Shown: positions 46,851 through 59,344 of the stretch, piece by piece | Layout of the letters: each line of letters starts with the position of its first letter | Position numbering within the stretch: position 1 is the first letter of the stretch | Origin: Callorhinus ursinus | Lineage: Eukaryota > Chordata > Mammalia > Carnivora > Otariidae | Length of the DNA stretch: 64,000 nt | NCBI RefSeq assembly: GCF_003265705.1 | Contig: NW_020312828.1 | Span: forward strand, 55,905,961 to 55,969,960 | Direction: 5' to 3' | Translations under genes and position numbers: made by a program | Notes under the pieces: generated by a model | Database searches by the model: none | What the model saw: only the letters and a program-made list of their open reading frames with translations | What the model was told of the DNA's origin: nothing

Positions 46851-47154
46851 AAATTCAATAGATTTATTAATGTCAATTTCCTGGTTGTGATATAGTTGTG
46901 GGAGATGTTATCTTTGGGGAAAACTAAATGAAGTGTGTATATTATATTTCTTTATTATTTCTTACAACCCTATGTGAATCTGCAATTATCTCAAAGAGCT
47001 GAAAAATATATGAATGGACTAAATACTCTAAAGGCTAAAACTGAGAAGATAAAAAAGCAAGACACACCGAATGCTGTCCACAAGGAACAGAAGTTAAATA
47101 AAGTGTGCTGAGAGGAAAAGATACAGCTTGCTAATGTGTAAAAAAAGATAAGCA
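46851..47154. other. Unassigned DNA
   Basis: No gene. May include the tail end of the preceding L1M. Confidence 0.35.
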
Positions 47155-47338
47155 GAGCACCTGGGTGGCTCAGTTGGTTGGGCGACTGCCTTTGGCTCAG
47201 GTCATGACCCTGGAGTCCCAGGATCGAGTCCCGCATCAGGCTCCCTGCTCGGCGGGGAGTCTGCTTTTCCCTCTCCCGCTCCCCCCTCTTGTGCTCTCTC
47301 TCTCTCTCTCAAATAAATAAATAAAATCTTAAAAAAAA
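47155..47338 (+). mobile_element. Carnivore SINE (GACTGCC subtype)
   Basis: 'agcacctgggtggctcagtt' head, 'gcgactgcctttggctcagg', B-box AGGATCGAGTCCC, 'ctcggcggggagtctgcttt', and a (CT)n tract before AAATAAATAAAATCTT(A)n. A possible imperfect TSD (agataagcag / aggcaagcaacag) flanks it. Confidence 0.95.
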
Positions 47339-47386
47339 GGCAAGCAACAGTCATCACCAAACAGTGGCTTAAGGACCAGAGATAAA

Positions 47387-47414
47387 GAGCAATATTACAT
47401 GAGCAATATTACAT
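47387..47414 (+). repeat. 14-bp tandem duplication
   Basis: gagcaatattacat occurs twice head-to-tail with no differences. Confidence 0.95.
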
Positions 47415-47539
47415 GATGATTCATTAATAAAACAGGAATGTAATTGTGAATGTACTTAAAGAACTTCCAAATAGATGAAATGAAAACTGATAGAAATAAA
47501 GGGAAATATAAAACAAATCCAAATTAAAGTTGGTAAATT

Positions 47540-47930
47540 TTAAAAGCCAAACTCATTGTCATACAGTTTATAAACAACAAATGCACATATTTTGTGTGTA
47601 CAGTTTAATGAATTTCACAAATTAATATTGTCATATTACTATCACTCCATCAAAATATAGCACTTTGTTACCCAAGGAAATTTCGTTATGCCACTTTGTT
47701 GTAGATCTCTACACGTCAGCTCTGAAAACAACCAATATTCTATATTTTACTACAGATTTGTAGACTGTTCTGAAAGATATTATGAATGGGATAATTTAGT
47801 ATTTTTTGACATTTTTGTTCAGCATATTACTTTTGAGATTCATTCTTGTATTGATGAGTACAATTCCCCAGTATAAATATAATGCAGTTTGTTTATTCTT
47901 TCACCTAAGTACAACTCAGATTGTTTGCAA
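47540..47930 (-). mobile_element. Ancient L1 (L1M) 3' UTR, minus strand
   Basis: Plus strand has reverse L1M landmarks: 'gtacagtttaatgaatttca', 'ctctacacgtcagctctg', 'tttgagattcattcttgtat' and 'gatgagtacaattccccagt'. It abuts a plus-strand L1M at about 47935. Confidence 0.65.
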
Positions 47931-47934
47931 AATA

Positions 47935-49500
47935 TTTAGATTAGCAAAACAATATTGAAAAAAAGAATAAAGTTGCAGAGTTTACATTACCTGTTTTAAA
48001 AACTTAGCAGAAAATTACAGTCATCAGGAAAGTATAAAGGCATTGGGATTTTAAAAGAAATAGATCAGCACAGAGTCCAGAAATAGGCGCCAAAAAAAAT
48101 TCAGTGAAGAAAACAAGTCTTTTCAAAAAATGTTGCTGGAATTACAGCCATAACTGGAAGCAATGATTTAAAACAGATCAATTTATTATACATAAATCTA
48201 AGAAAAATAGCTTCTATAAGAAAACAAAGGAGAATATCATTGAAACTTTGACATAAGATCCCATAGAACAGGGGCGCCTGGGTGGCTCAGTTGGTTAAGT
48301 GACTGCCTTCGGCTCAGGTCATGATCCTGGAGTCCCGGGATCGAGTCCCGCATCAGGCTCCCTGCTCAGCAGGGAGTCTGCTTCTCCCTCTGACCCTCTT
48401 CCCTCTCGTGCTCTCTATCTCTCATTCTCTCTCTCTCAAATAAATAAATAAAATCTTTAAAAAAAAAAAAAGATCCCATAGAACAATTGAAACACTAGCC
48501 ATAAAAGAAAAATTAATAAATTAAACCTCATGAAAATTAGTAACTTCTCCTCACTTAAAAACACTGTTAAGGAAAAAAATTTGCAAACTACAGACTAAGA
48601 GAAAATATTTATGATACTTATTTCTGACAAAGAGCTTGTATCTATATACATGAACTCTTATAACTCAATACAAAAAAGTATCAAGCTATTTAATAGAAAA
48701 TTAAGAATATATGCACTTGAAAATACTCTTCCAAAAAAAGGATACATGAAAGACCAGTTAGCACACAAAATAATGCCCAAAAATAGTCATCTAGAAAGTG
48801 CAATGTAAAAGCACAACAATTTACCACCTCACATATGCTGGAATAATTTAAATTTAAAATATCAAAACCATCCAATTTTGGCAAGGATGGGGAACCACAT
48901 GAACTCTGCCATATTTCTGATGGAAATGTAAAATGATGCAACTGCTCTGGAGAACTGCTTAGCAGTTTCTTATAAAAGCAAGAATTCATCTACCCTTGGC
49001 CTAAGAGCTCTACTCCTAAGTACTACCAAAGAGAAATAAAAATGTATATCAACAAAAATCCTGTACAAGAATGTGCCATAGCAGCTTTTTTATATATCAA
49101 CAACAAACTGGAAATAATCCAAATGATTTTGACAGAGAACAGGTCCACAGATTTTGGTATTTTTATAACATGGAATACTACTGAACAATAAAGAGAACCA
49201 TTGATCTATTAAATAGCATGGTTGGATCTCAAAAGCATGTGAATGAAAAAGTGCAAAATAGCACATACATTATGTTTCCATTTATATGAAGTTATCAAAT
49301 GGCAAAAAAAATGAAATTTATTGAGGTAGTCATTGGAGGAGAGCTTTTGAAGTAGAATGAGAGGATTTTCTATAGTGATATAAATTTCTCTACCTTGATT
49401 GTGTTGGGTTGATTGGGTTACATGGCTGTATGCATTTCTCAAAATTCATAAAATTATACACTTCTGTCCATTTCACTATGTTTAGTCATACTTTAAAAAG
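47935..49500 (+). mobile_element. Ancient L1 (L1M) ORF2 3' half, plus strand
   Basis: 'gaaaattacagtcatcagga', 'gatcagcacagagtccagaa', 'gaaaatatttatgatactta', 'gaaagaccagttagcacac' and 'acatggaatactactgaaca' follow ORF2 C-terminal order, then a 3' UTR ('gttgggttgattgggttaca'). Interrupted by the young SINE at 48271-48469. No open frame of note. Confidence 0.85.
48271..48469 (+). mobile_element. Young carnivore SINE (GACCCTC subtype), exact TSD
   Basis: GGGGCGCCTGGGTGGCTCAG head, 'taagtgactgccttcggctc', GGGATCGAGTCCC B box, 'tccctctgaccctcttccct' and 'ctatctctcattctctctc'. Exact 16-bp TSD aagatcccatagaaca at 48255-48270 and 48470-48485. Nearly identical to the copy at 12327-12523. Inserted in the L1M. 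Confidence 0.98.
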
Positions 49501-51592
49501 GAAAAAAATAGTTGATAGAAATTATATTACTATATAAGAGAGTGAGAGAGGGCAATTTCACTGGAATAGTGAGGAGGGCAAAAGAATGTAAATTGGTAGA
49601 GTCCAAAAAGGAAAATTAAATCCAGAGTTAAAACAGGAAGAAATGTACATAATTGAAGCATTAACTACTGAGAAAATATATGTAACTTTGGCTATTTTCC
49701 ATTAGGATAGATATTAAATATATTAGTTGGTTTGTTTGCAAGGTCTGAGTTTTAGGCATGATTACATGAGAATAAATAAATATAATGCATGATTAGGAAA
49801 TCAGGATAGCAGTATTAGATTTCTGTAACCTGGTGTCTTAAGAAAACTTGTGCCTCGCAAATTGTACAATCACAGTCTACTTTAGTGCCTACAGCATACT
49901 GATATTGTGGTGGAATTCATTTTAAACTTAAATATACCACCTAATATAAAGCTTTTGAGGGTTGTTCTAAAGAAATACACATATTCTTATATTTTTACTG
50001 GAAAGTATATGCACATTCTATTTTTCATCTACCAGTTTTTATTTGGATTTATAATTCAAAGTGTATCATAACCATGGGGTTTTGTAAACGTATAATTTTC
50101 TTTCGAAGGCAAAATCAATTACTCCAGAAACTGGAAACAGTGAAACAAAAGTAGATATTTATTTCTATGCCTGGGTTTGCTCTTTAATTTTGTTTCTTTT
50201 TAGATAAGCTCACCCTAATTGATGATTACTTTCTGCTTGTAAGCTGTGAGATACAGTTTGTTTTTAATCTAGCAAATTTTAAAAATATGAACAAAAATAT
50301 AATTGTTGCTAAATACAAAGTAAAATGAACATTCATAGACAGTTTGCAGGTGATATAGCAATGTATAATGTGATTTTTAAATGTTCATATTCTTTGAATT
50401 GGCAATTACACAAAAGCAGGGAAAATAAGCAGTTAGCAAAACTATAGTATAATTTTAATTTAGTAACAATGCACTTGTTAAAGTAATTACTTAAAATACA
50501 TGGCATGGAGTCTTTAACTGCTTTTGAATATACCTTATTTTGTTCAAGAAACATCATATAAACTTTCCTCTTTGTTTTTACATAATTGTTTTACATATTT
50601 AAATGTGCATTATCAGTTGTCTTCATGGGTCAAGGACGTTGTACCGGGAGGGAGGAAAATCTAATAGAAACTATTGGGATGTTGCACAGAACTCTTCCCT
50701 GATGTGAGGAAGAGCACTTTGCAAAGAAACCCAGCACTTCAGGGAGAAAAAGAGATTCCAAATAGCCTCCCAATTAGGAAAAGCTCAGTGAGAAAGTCCC
50801 GCATGGTTCTGCCTAAATTCTTCTCTCAGTATAGAAAATGCCCCTAAAACAGAATCTACCAGGAAGATAGAATGAGTGTGGGATAAAGACCAGATGACAA
50901 CACAAGGTCCTAGAGCAGGGCACACAAACTGGCATCAAGGTGCACTGATGAATGGTGAGAAGTTTTCATAATACTCTGGGTCTTTTAGACTTTTGTTAGT
51001 CTTGGTTTGGTGTTTAGTCCTGGACTGACCCTTTCTGAACTATACGAGCAGTAGGACTTCCTGCAGTCTTCAGGGAGTGGTGCTCCAAAGAGAGAAATGT
51101 GGGATGAACTGCTAATGAAGTGCAACTGGGGAAAAAAAGATTAAGTGTAAACAAATATGTTAATATCTACGTGCACTTACATTTGTATAGAAAAATCCAA
51201 AATGACAAAAAAATAGCAATAGTCCAAATTTTCCATGCTTCCTGTTGTAATGCTTTCAAACTGTTATTACGTTATTTCTTCAATTAATATATTGTTTGCT
51301 TCTTAGCTTCAAATAAAACTCTTCTCTCCTTAAGCATATCTTTCCCATTCATTTGAAAGCCATTAAAAGATAGGCTTAACGCCTTTCTTGATTGCCAAAG
51401 ACATTTCTAGAACATGTTTTCTCTCTCACAAGGTATCCCTACATTTAGCCTCCCCAGTGAGTAATGATACTCATTATATAATTTGCCACCCTCCTTGACA
51501 CAGTGCCTTATTTACTAGCATTATGTTAATTTTGTGTTTAATTCCATATTTTTTCTATTTATTGGTATGTTGATAATCCAATCATGATCTTT
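49501..51592. other. Unassigned DNA
   Basis: No gene recognised. 50630-51140 is less AT-rich than its neighbours and could be an old repeat or single-copy sequence; I cannot name it and see no long frame in it. Confidence 0.4.
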
Positions 51593-51608
51593 AGTTGGTT
51601 AATATTTA

Positions 51609-51796
51609 TTTTTTTTATTAAAGATTTTATTTATTTATTTGACAGAGAGACACAGCGAGAGGGAACACAAGCAGGGGGAGTGGGAGAGGGAGAAGCAGGC
51701 TTTCTACGGAGCAGGGAGCCCGATGCGGAGCTCAATCCTGAGATCATGACCTGAGCTGAAGGCAGACGCTTAACGACTGAGCCACCCAGGCACCTC
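51609..51796 (-). mobile_element. Carnivore SINE (SINEC), minus strand, exact TSD
   Basis: 'aaagattttatttatttatt' tail, 'gacacagcgagagggaacac' (reverse of the CTCTCGCTGTGTC tract), 'gaagcaggctttctacggag' and head 'gactgagccacccaggcacc'. Exact 16-bp TSD agttggttaatattta at 51593-51608 and 51797-51812. Confidence 0.97.
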
Positions 51797-51812
51797 AGTT
51801 GGTTAATATTTA

Positions 51813-53714
51813 AAGAAGTAGTGGTGGTAGAGCGGGACAAAATGCGAATGGCATAAAGAGATCAACAGTATTTTCAGATGGAGCATTTGATTCAAACTAT
51901 GGCTGCGATTTGCACAACTTTGCTCCCTTTCTAGAACTGACATTTTCAAATGACTCAATGCATTTTCTTGAAAAGGGTCATAGCTGATAACTGGACATTA
52001 GGCTGGTCTGTGCTTCTGTGACTTCACAGCATTCTTTTTACCTAGCTATTTCTCATTGTGGAATATTGTCTTTCTTGGTGGTTTTAGAGAACATCTTTTC
52101 CAAACCTCTTTGAAGTTTATTTGAAGTCTGTATGACATAAGACTCTTTTAAGCAGCTAATTTACAGAATTGAACCTTACACTTGTCTATGTAAAGGGAAA
52201 TTTTAACAGCATTTTGACAAGGCATTTATTTTAAAAAAGTATTGAAAAATACAGTCCAAGTAATCAGGAAAACAAACCAACAACATGTCTGTTTTTATAA
52301 CTCTATCAGTATTACAATGTGTTGTAAATATTTATAGAACTATAGAACCAGGTTAGAAACTTTACAAAACAAAAAGCAAATAGGAGGTAGGGAGTACAGG
52401 AAAGAATTAAATATTTCAATTGTTAACTTTCTTTTAGTATGGAAAACTAATGGGTTCATATAAATCTAAAACTAAGAAAATACATAAATAAACAAGATAA
52501 ACAACTACATTTTCATATTCATTTCTAAACATTTTTTCTATATCTGATATATTTTTCATCTGAATGTGCCTTACAATTTAAGGAATTCGAAGCAAAAAGC
52601 TGAACAAAATCTGTGCATGTAGTATATATTTAAACTATTTTACGTGTTAGAATGTTTTCCACCCTATGAGCAGTAACACATTGAGTTTGGAGATCAGTTT
52701 ACTGCATCATAATCAGAAGGTTTAAAAAATGAAAAAAAAAAGGTTTAAAAAATGAAATAGAAGAAAATAAAATATGCCCAAGAGGTAAGAGTGTTTAGTA
52801 AAACTTTTGTATGTATGTACTATATTAATACACAAAAGATGTCTCTTAGGTGTTCCTTCTTTGGGGTCGATATGCACTGAAAGTATTATTTATATACTTA
52901 TATTATTCATAAATGTATAGATATATTTAAATTAATTTCACCCACTATGAGTTAAGATACATATGAGTAGAAATTAATTACCACTTTAGATATTGAATAA
53001 AGTGTTTACAAGACCACTGGCAGTGTAAAAATAGCCATCTGTTGTTAAGGAACAGTATAAATGCCCCTAGTCTAGTAATTATATTTATTCACTTCTTAAT
53101 TCATTCCTAAACATTCACTTATCATTCTATAACCTATCAATACTTATGGTGTAAACTTCCCTACTCATGAAGTCTTTCATGGTCTACACATGAAGTATAT
53201 TCATAGACAAAAGCAAACCTTATATAAGCTTTATCATGCACACCTATGCTCAAATTTTCCTTTGATTAAAATAATATACATCCAGCATAATAAGTAAAAT
53301 ACTTGTATAATAAGTATTTTTATGTATAAAATAATTCAACTTAAAGTTTTCTTCATCTACTATGGGGATATAATGATGAATAAGCTACAGTCTACAGGCT
53401 TACCATGGACTGAATCACTTGTGGTCTCAGGTCCCTAAAATGCAAAATATGATGAAATAAACCTTCTGATGAAAATTCAGTCTGAATACTATGTGGATGT
53501 AGAAGAGGAATCACTTAATACTGAGAAGAGAAGATCCATGATCTTGTTTCGTTACAATGTTTGAATTAAACCACTTACAGCCACCTAATGAACCTAAACA
53601 AATCAAAAACATTTTCTAGATTAAGGACTATTTAATAACTATAATGTTATTTGGAGACCTGCATTTAGCTAATACTAATAGGGCATCATTTTAATTATGA
53701 TAATAACACAAGCT
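51813..53714. other. Unassigned AT-rich DNA
   Basis: No gene or named repeat. A small tandem duplication is at 52717-52757. Confidence 0.45.
52717..52757 (+). repeat. 18-bp near-tandem duplication
   Basis: aaggtttaaaaaatgaaa at 52717-52734 is repeated exactly at 52740-52757, separated by five A. Confidence 0.95.
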
Positions 53715-53850
53715 TATAGTAAATAAATTCAAAGAATGACTTAGGATTCAAGCTACGCTAATACTTAATTCTATGTCCTTAGGCAAATTAACTTCACTTT
53801 ACCCTGATTTTCTCATGTGTAAATTGGACTGTCAATTAGTAATTTTTGTT
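53715..53850 (+). mobile_element. MIR relic
   Basis: 'ggattcaagctacgctaata', 'atgtccttaggcaaattaac', 'ttcactttaccctgattttc' and 'tcatgtgtaaattgg' fit the MIR central core. Confidence 0.65.
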
Positions 53851-54259
53851 TTGCTTTGTATTTATGCTTTCTAAAGAAAGGCTTTCATGCTTTCCACTTT
53901 ATAATTCTTAATTCTACACTAACTTTTATGATTTTTAACTTAATTTTTTGATTATTTATGATGGCTTTTGTTTTAAGAATTAAATTGAACCTTCAGATTT
54001 GATATTTTCAAATGACTGCTTTATACTCCACATACCTCTAGAAAATCCAACAATTTTTGAGGCAGTTCTTTCATGATATCCTGAATTTCCATGTGCTTTG
54101 GAATAAAATCTTATTTGTTGTGTCTACATATTCCCTATCTTCATCATTTTAGCTTTAAAATAATTGATAAATTAGTACCATCTCTTTATATTTTATATAT
54201 ATTTTTCTGACAAAATTATATATTAATTTTTCTATATTTTATGTTGATATTATTTGTAA

Positions 54260-54600
54260 AGTTTACCCTAAATAGGCTGCTGGCATTAATTACTATAACT
54301 TTAATTTTATAGAATATTTAAGGAAGAATTAACATCTGAAAAAATACTTTGTCTTCCTATCCATAAAAAAAAGAACATTTTTTTACATCCTTCCCATTTT
54401 ATACATTTCTTACTATTTTATACATTTGTTTTTTCCTTAGAATTTTATTATTCATGTTTCTTTCATAAATCGTATATTGTATTCCTTTCTAGTTTCTAAA
54501 TATTTTTGTTTTTATATTGGGAATTTATTGATTGCTTTTTCTTAGGCTCCTATCTGATTACTATTCTGGGTATTCTCATTTGTCTTTAAATTTACAAATA
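54260..54600 (-). mobile_element. Possible old L1 ORF2 fragment, minus strand
   Basis: 'gaagaattaacatctgaaaa' with 'tttgtcttcctatccataaa' resembles the reverse complement of the ORF2 region just after the FADD block. Heavily decayed. Confidence 0.4.
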
Positions 54601-56680
54601 AAACCTATCGAACCGTACCAAAGATCTTATAAGAAAGAGCAGGTATCTTCCCTGTCCAAACCAGCCACCTGGTTTCACTCCTGCTAAGAATATATAATGA
54701 TTTTATTTCTGTTTTTAGTTCTGATCATAACTTCCTTTACATCTTTAAATAAAATGTCACCACATAGTATCCACTGATTTTTCATGTCTGAACTCCTAGC
54801 AGAGTTTCATCACTGTTTTCTTTCCTTTTTTTGTTAACTCTGTATTTCTAAAGAGCTATTGATATATTTTTTTAAATTTTTGTCCCATCAGCTATAGATA
54901 AATGAACTTTTAGATTTTCTTACAATATGAAACTATTAGAGTCATTTCACACTTAATTCTATCTCTTGTCTACTTTTCTTCTCTCTCTCTAGCTTTGTTA
55001 ATTCTACAAATTGTCAGGATTAATATCAGTTAAACCATTGACTTATTTTCTTTGTCTAAAAGTTGGCAGCCAAAAAATAGTGAACATTTTACATATTCAT
55101 GACTATAAAGAGTTTTGCATTGAGGCAAATTTTATGAGAAAAAAATACTATTTTCTATATTCCAGATATGCCAAGAAGTCAGCCTGACTGACCCTAATTC
55201 ATGGAAGATAACATGCTCTTTCCTGAACTTTTTTTCTCTTTGGACTTGGTATTCAGGATTATAAATTTAATGAAATATTTAACTTGAGTCTTTTCTAATT
55301 ATTCAACCTTTATTTCTACCCCACAGAGTTCTCTAATATTTCCAGAATATTTTACAGAAAATATAGAGATTAATATTTACATATTATCTTCAGTAACAGA
55401 ACAATCTTTCTAGTTTTATTAGTCATATGTATATGCATATTTTCCTATAATCACTTTAATGTGGGAATGGGATCCAGCATCTTGTCATATGAAATTAGAA
55501 AAATAATCCTCCATGTGATGATACCTATTTGCAAAGCTTTACACAAATGTGTTATAGAAGTTAGTCCTAGTAATATAGGATGATTATGTTCACAAAGGAG
55601 TATCAGTGGTGGTGGATTAAGTGAGTTTAATGGATTAATCAACAAATGTTCAGAGTTCACTGCCATAGGGATCACACCATGAATGTGATGGTTGCCTCAT
55701 GATAGGTTCTAAACTTCAGTACCATGAATCTTTAAAAATGTAGTTTTGGGGTAATGTTAAGTGAAAAGCATGTTGCATAATTCTTAAAAATTTATTTCAT
55801 GAAATTCAATTTCCTAAAACTACATTACAGTCCTTTAGAGCCCAACTGTTGTTTTATTGACGAAAAGTGATTAACTTAGAAATGGTTTCTCCATAGTTTC
55901 AGTCTCCATATCTTCTTCGTAGTGAATATGGCATAAAAATGTCTCAGGAACTCAGCAGGCGTTCAAATAGCCACAGCAGGAAGTCTTCACCGTTAAAACA
56001 ACTGTTCCATTATAAGATTACAAGTGCCTGTTAATTTTCCAGTTATTTCAATGATGAAGACGTAATTTAAAAGCAATTCCTTGTCCTGTTATTTCTCAGC
56101 CCAGTTACTGTACATAGGGAAAAAAGCAACAGGTAAACATGCATTCATTGTCTAAATAAAAACATTATTCAGTATTTTGGTTTATAGTTATTTGGAAATA
56201 TGAGAAACACAATTGTTCTATAAAACTCTAATGAAGTTATTCACATTGGGTCTGAAAAAATTATCAGTTCCCTTTTTCAGTCAGAATAATGTGGAGTATC
56301 TACAGCTACTCTGATAGCACTGTCAATATAATATTGATCACTCCAGATAGTGTCATAATATTATGGCAAGCTGAGAAGTAAGCCATTAAACTAGTGAACA
56401 GAAAAATTATAAACATCATATTGTGACCTAATACTATATTTAAAAAAATTAAATGTATTAAAAATTGAAATCAAACCAAATTTTAAAAAATACTTAGAAT
56501 GGTCTGTATAACAAAAGCATTTAAGAAATATTATATAATATATATAGCATAGGAAATATCAGCAAATTTGATTTAAATGACAATGTATTATTTCTTTTTG
56601 GAAAAAAAAAACAGTATAACAAAGTAGAAAAACAAATGTTAGGATGGAAAATAAACCCTTAAGATAGGGAAAAGGTTAAA
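54601..56680. other. Unassigned AT-rich DNA
   Basis: No gene. Frames such as 55451-55675 (minus, 74 codons) have no recognisable domain. Confidence 0.45.
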
Positions 56681-56692
56681 AACACTACCTGC

Positions 56693-56885
56693 AGAGTGCC
56701 TGGGTGGCTCAGTCGTTAAGCGTCTGCCCTTAGCTCAGGTCATGATCCCAGGGTCCTGGGATCCAGCCCCTTGGGCTCCCTGCTCCGCGGGAAGCCTTCT
56801 TCTCCCTCTCCCACTCCCCCTGCTTGTGCTCCCTCTCTTGCTGCGTCTCTCTCTGTCCAATAAATAAATAAAATCTTAAAAAAAA
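56693..56885 (+). mobile_element. Carnivore SINE (SINEC), CTCCGCGGG subtype
   Basis: 'agtgcctgggtggctcagtc' head, GGGATCCAGCCCC B box with a following short deletion, CTCCGCGGGAAGCC body, 'ctctcttgctgcgtctctct' and AATAAATAAAATCTT(A)n. TSD is only loose (aacactacctgc / aacaccaaatgc). Confidence 0.95.
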
Positions 56886-56945
56886 AACACCAAATGCTAG
56901 TAACTAAATATAAATCATCCACAATTTGATAGGAAAAATTCAACT

Positions 56946-57640
56946 GAATTACACATATGCCAGCACCCAGATAACCCAGATAACTCTAGAGTGTTCTATG
57001 ACACTTCCTTATTAAATATCTCCTCCCCAGAAATAACCATTCTTAATTTTACCAGCATATATGACATCTGTCCATTACTGAAATTCATATAAATGGAAAC
57101 ACAATTATATACTTTTTCACTTATTTAGTATAATGCTCTAAAATCCATCCATGTTGATGTATCTGTAGTTTATTGTTTTAATTAAATGCTCTTTACTAAG
57201 CTATTATATGGATATACCATATTCTGTCTATTGAGAGACATTCAGATTATTTTGCGTCTTTGGTTATGAATAAAACTGCTGTGAACATTCTTGTTTAAAT
57301 AATTTTGTGGAAGGGCAACTGGGTGGTTCAGTTGGTTAAGTGTCTACCTTTGGCTCGGGTCATGGTCCCAGGGTCCTGGATCCAGCCCCACATCGGACTC
57401 TGCTCAGCGGGGAGCCTGACTCTCCCTCTCCTTCTGCCTGCCACTCCCCCTGCCTATACTCTCTCTCTCACTCTCTATCAAATAAATAAATAAAATCTAA
57501 AAAAAAAAGTTTGTGGATACATGTAATCTATTATCTTCAGTATATACATAGAAGTAGAATTTCTGGGTAATTGGATAGATCTACATTTGAATTGTTTAGA
57601 AGCTACCTAAAGATTTATAAAATGGTTGTACTACATTTTG
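56946..57640 (-). mobile_element. Ancient L1 (L1M) 3' region, split by a SINE
   Basis: Plus-strand reverse landmarks: 'attcatataaatggaaacac', 'aatccatccatgttgatgta', 'aaactgctgtgaacattctt' before the SINE at 57312-57508, and 'aagtagaatttctgggtaat' after it. Confidence 0.75.
57312..57508 (+). mobile_element. Carnivore SINE (CTGCCTGCCACTC subtype)
   Basis: 'agggcaactgggtggttcag' head, 'ctcagcggggagcctgactc', 'ttctgcctgccactccccct' body and AAATAAATAAAATCT(A)n. Short TSD ttttgtgga at 57303-57311 and gtttgtgga at 57509-57517. Inserted in the L1M. Confidence 0.94.
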
Positions 57641-57835
57641 AATTGATTTATTTTAATTAAGTTATTTATTTGATATCACTTAATTTGGTCTCTGATGGGT
57701 GTTGACGTTAATGTACTATATTGCTAGTTTTTTTTTCTTTTTTGCCCAACTTGGTTTTATTTCTCTGTTCCACCTTATTTTTATTATTTATTTTTATTTT
57801 ATCATTTTATAAATTAGCTCTTTATTACATTTTTT

Positions 57836-58006
57836 TTATTTATTTGAGAGAGAGAGAGAGAGAAACAGCATGAGAGGGGAGAAGGTCAGAGGGAGAAGCA
57901 GGCTCCCTGCTGAGCCGGGAGCCTGATGTGGGACCTGATCCCAGGACTCCGGGATCATGACCTGAGCCGAAGGCAGTCGCTCAACCAACTGAGCCATGCA
58001 GGCGCC
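57836..58006 (-). mobile_element. Carnivore SINE (SINEC), minus strand, exact TSD
   Basis: Short reverse tail, a (GA)n run, 'agggagaagcaggctccctg', 'ctccgggatcatgacctgag' and head 'actgagccatgcaggcgcc'. Exact 18-bp TSD ctctttattacattttt(t) at 57818-57835 and 58007-58024. Confidence 0.96.
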
Positions 58007-58024
58007 CTCTTTATTACATTTTTT

Positions 58025-59344
58025 ATTTACAATGGGCTTATTAACTAAGTTTTCTTTTAATTACATTTTTTGTGGTTAGACTATATTTACTATTAGAAAA
58101 TACAACTAGAAAATTTAAATACTAAGTGGATAGTGGATAAAGAAAATTGAAATATAAAATAATAAAGTATCTAATTCAAATAATAAATGCCCTAAGGATA
58201 CAGCCAAAGTTTCTCTACACTTAAAAATATATGTTCTATAAATGAAAGCTATGAATTACAGGGCAGTTAATAAAAATACAGGAACAACTGGGAAAGTTAA
58301 GAAGCATACAAAAGTAATAATGACTGAGTATTTTACAAGCTATGATAATATATGTACCTAACTTGCTTCGTTCTTTACAACAATTCTTTGAGGTAAGTAC
58401 TTGCCACAGATGGGTTTCCCACGAGATTAACATGTAGGAAGTATAATAGTGTTGTTGGGGGTAAGAAGAAAACACCTATAAGAAAGCAGACAGGAAGTAG
58501 GAATGAGTAGGGGGAGAATTTGAGCTGAGATCCTCAGCATTTGCTGTGAGAAGCTCTAATGCTGCAATGGCATTTCATAACCCTATCCTCGGGATAAGTG
58601 ATAAAGTCTTTGTATCTCCACCAGAGAAGTAATTGTGTGCCTCTGTTAGAAGCATAACTGGTCAAGGTGGTTCCCTTCAAACAAGAAAATTCTCAGTAAC
58701 TGAAAGAAAAGAAGTAAAAGTGCCACTAAATTCACATTGGCCCTTTATCCATAAAAGTTTCCTGACAGTATCATTGAGAGGTAGAGCCCAAACGGAGAAC
58801 TAAGTGAAAGTCACAGGCAGAATTCCAGAGAGGAAGAAACAGCACAGGAGAAGGCCCCCAAATTCAGGGTAGGGGCCAGCTTTCCCAGGGTTTATTTGGC
58901 TAAGAGTTGAACTGCACATGAACAGGATAAAATTCTGTCAGACTTTTAAAGTGATGATTCTTTACTTTAAAGTGATTTTCTAGTAAATAGAAAAAGGTAC
59001 TGAATGTGAAATAGTGATGAAATTCTGGCCCAACCAGAGGTGAGAAATTTTATCAATTCCTAAGACATTCAAAACAGGCACTAGAAATACCACATACTAG
59101 GACTAAGACTACTATAAACCTTAGTAAAAACTAATGACATGGAAAGAAGGAAAGTTGTCTGTGAATTAAAATTTTGCAGGAAAAAATTCAACATTGTTAA
59201 AAGAAAGACAGTATAAGCCAGATCCCTAATATAATCCAGATGGGGAAAGAAAGTCAAAGAACTTCAAATAAATCTTTCTGATGTGATAAAATAATTGATG
59301 AAAGGTTGCAGTGATATGTAGGAATATACTGAGTGGTCTGGTGT
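58025..59344. other. Unassigned DNA
   Basis: No gene recognised. 58480-58920 is less AT-rich and might be an old element or single-copy sequence; not named. Confidence 0.4.
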
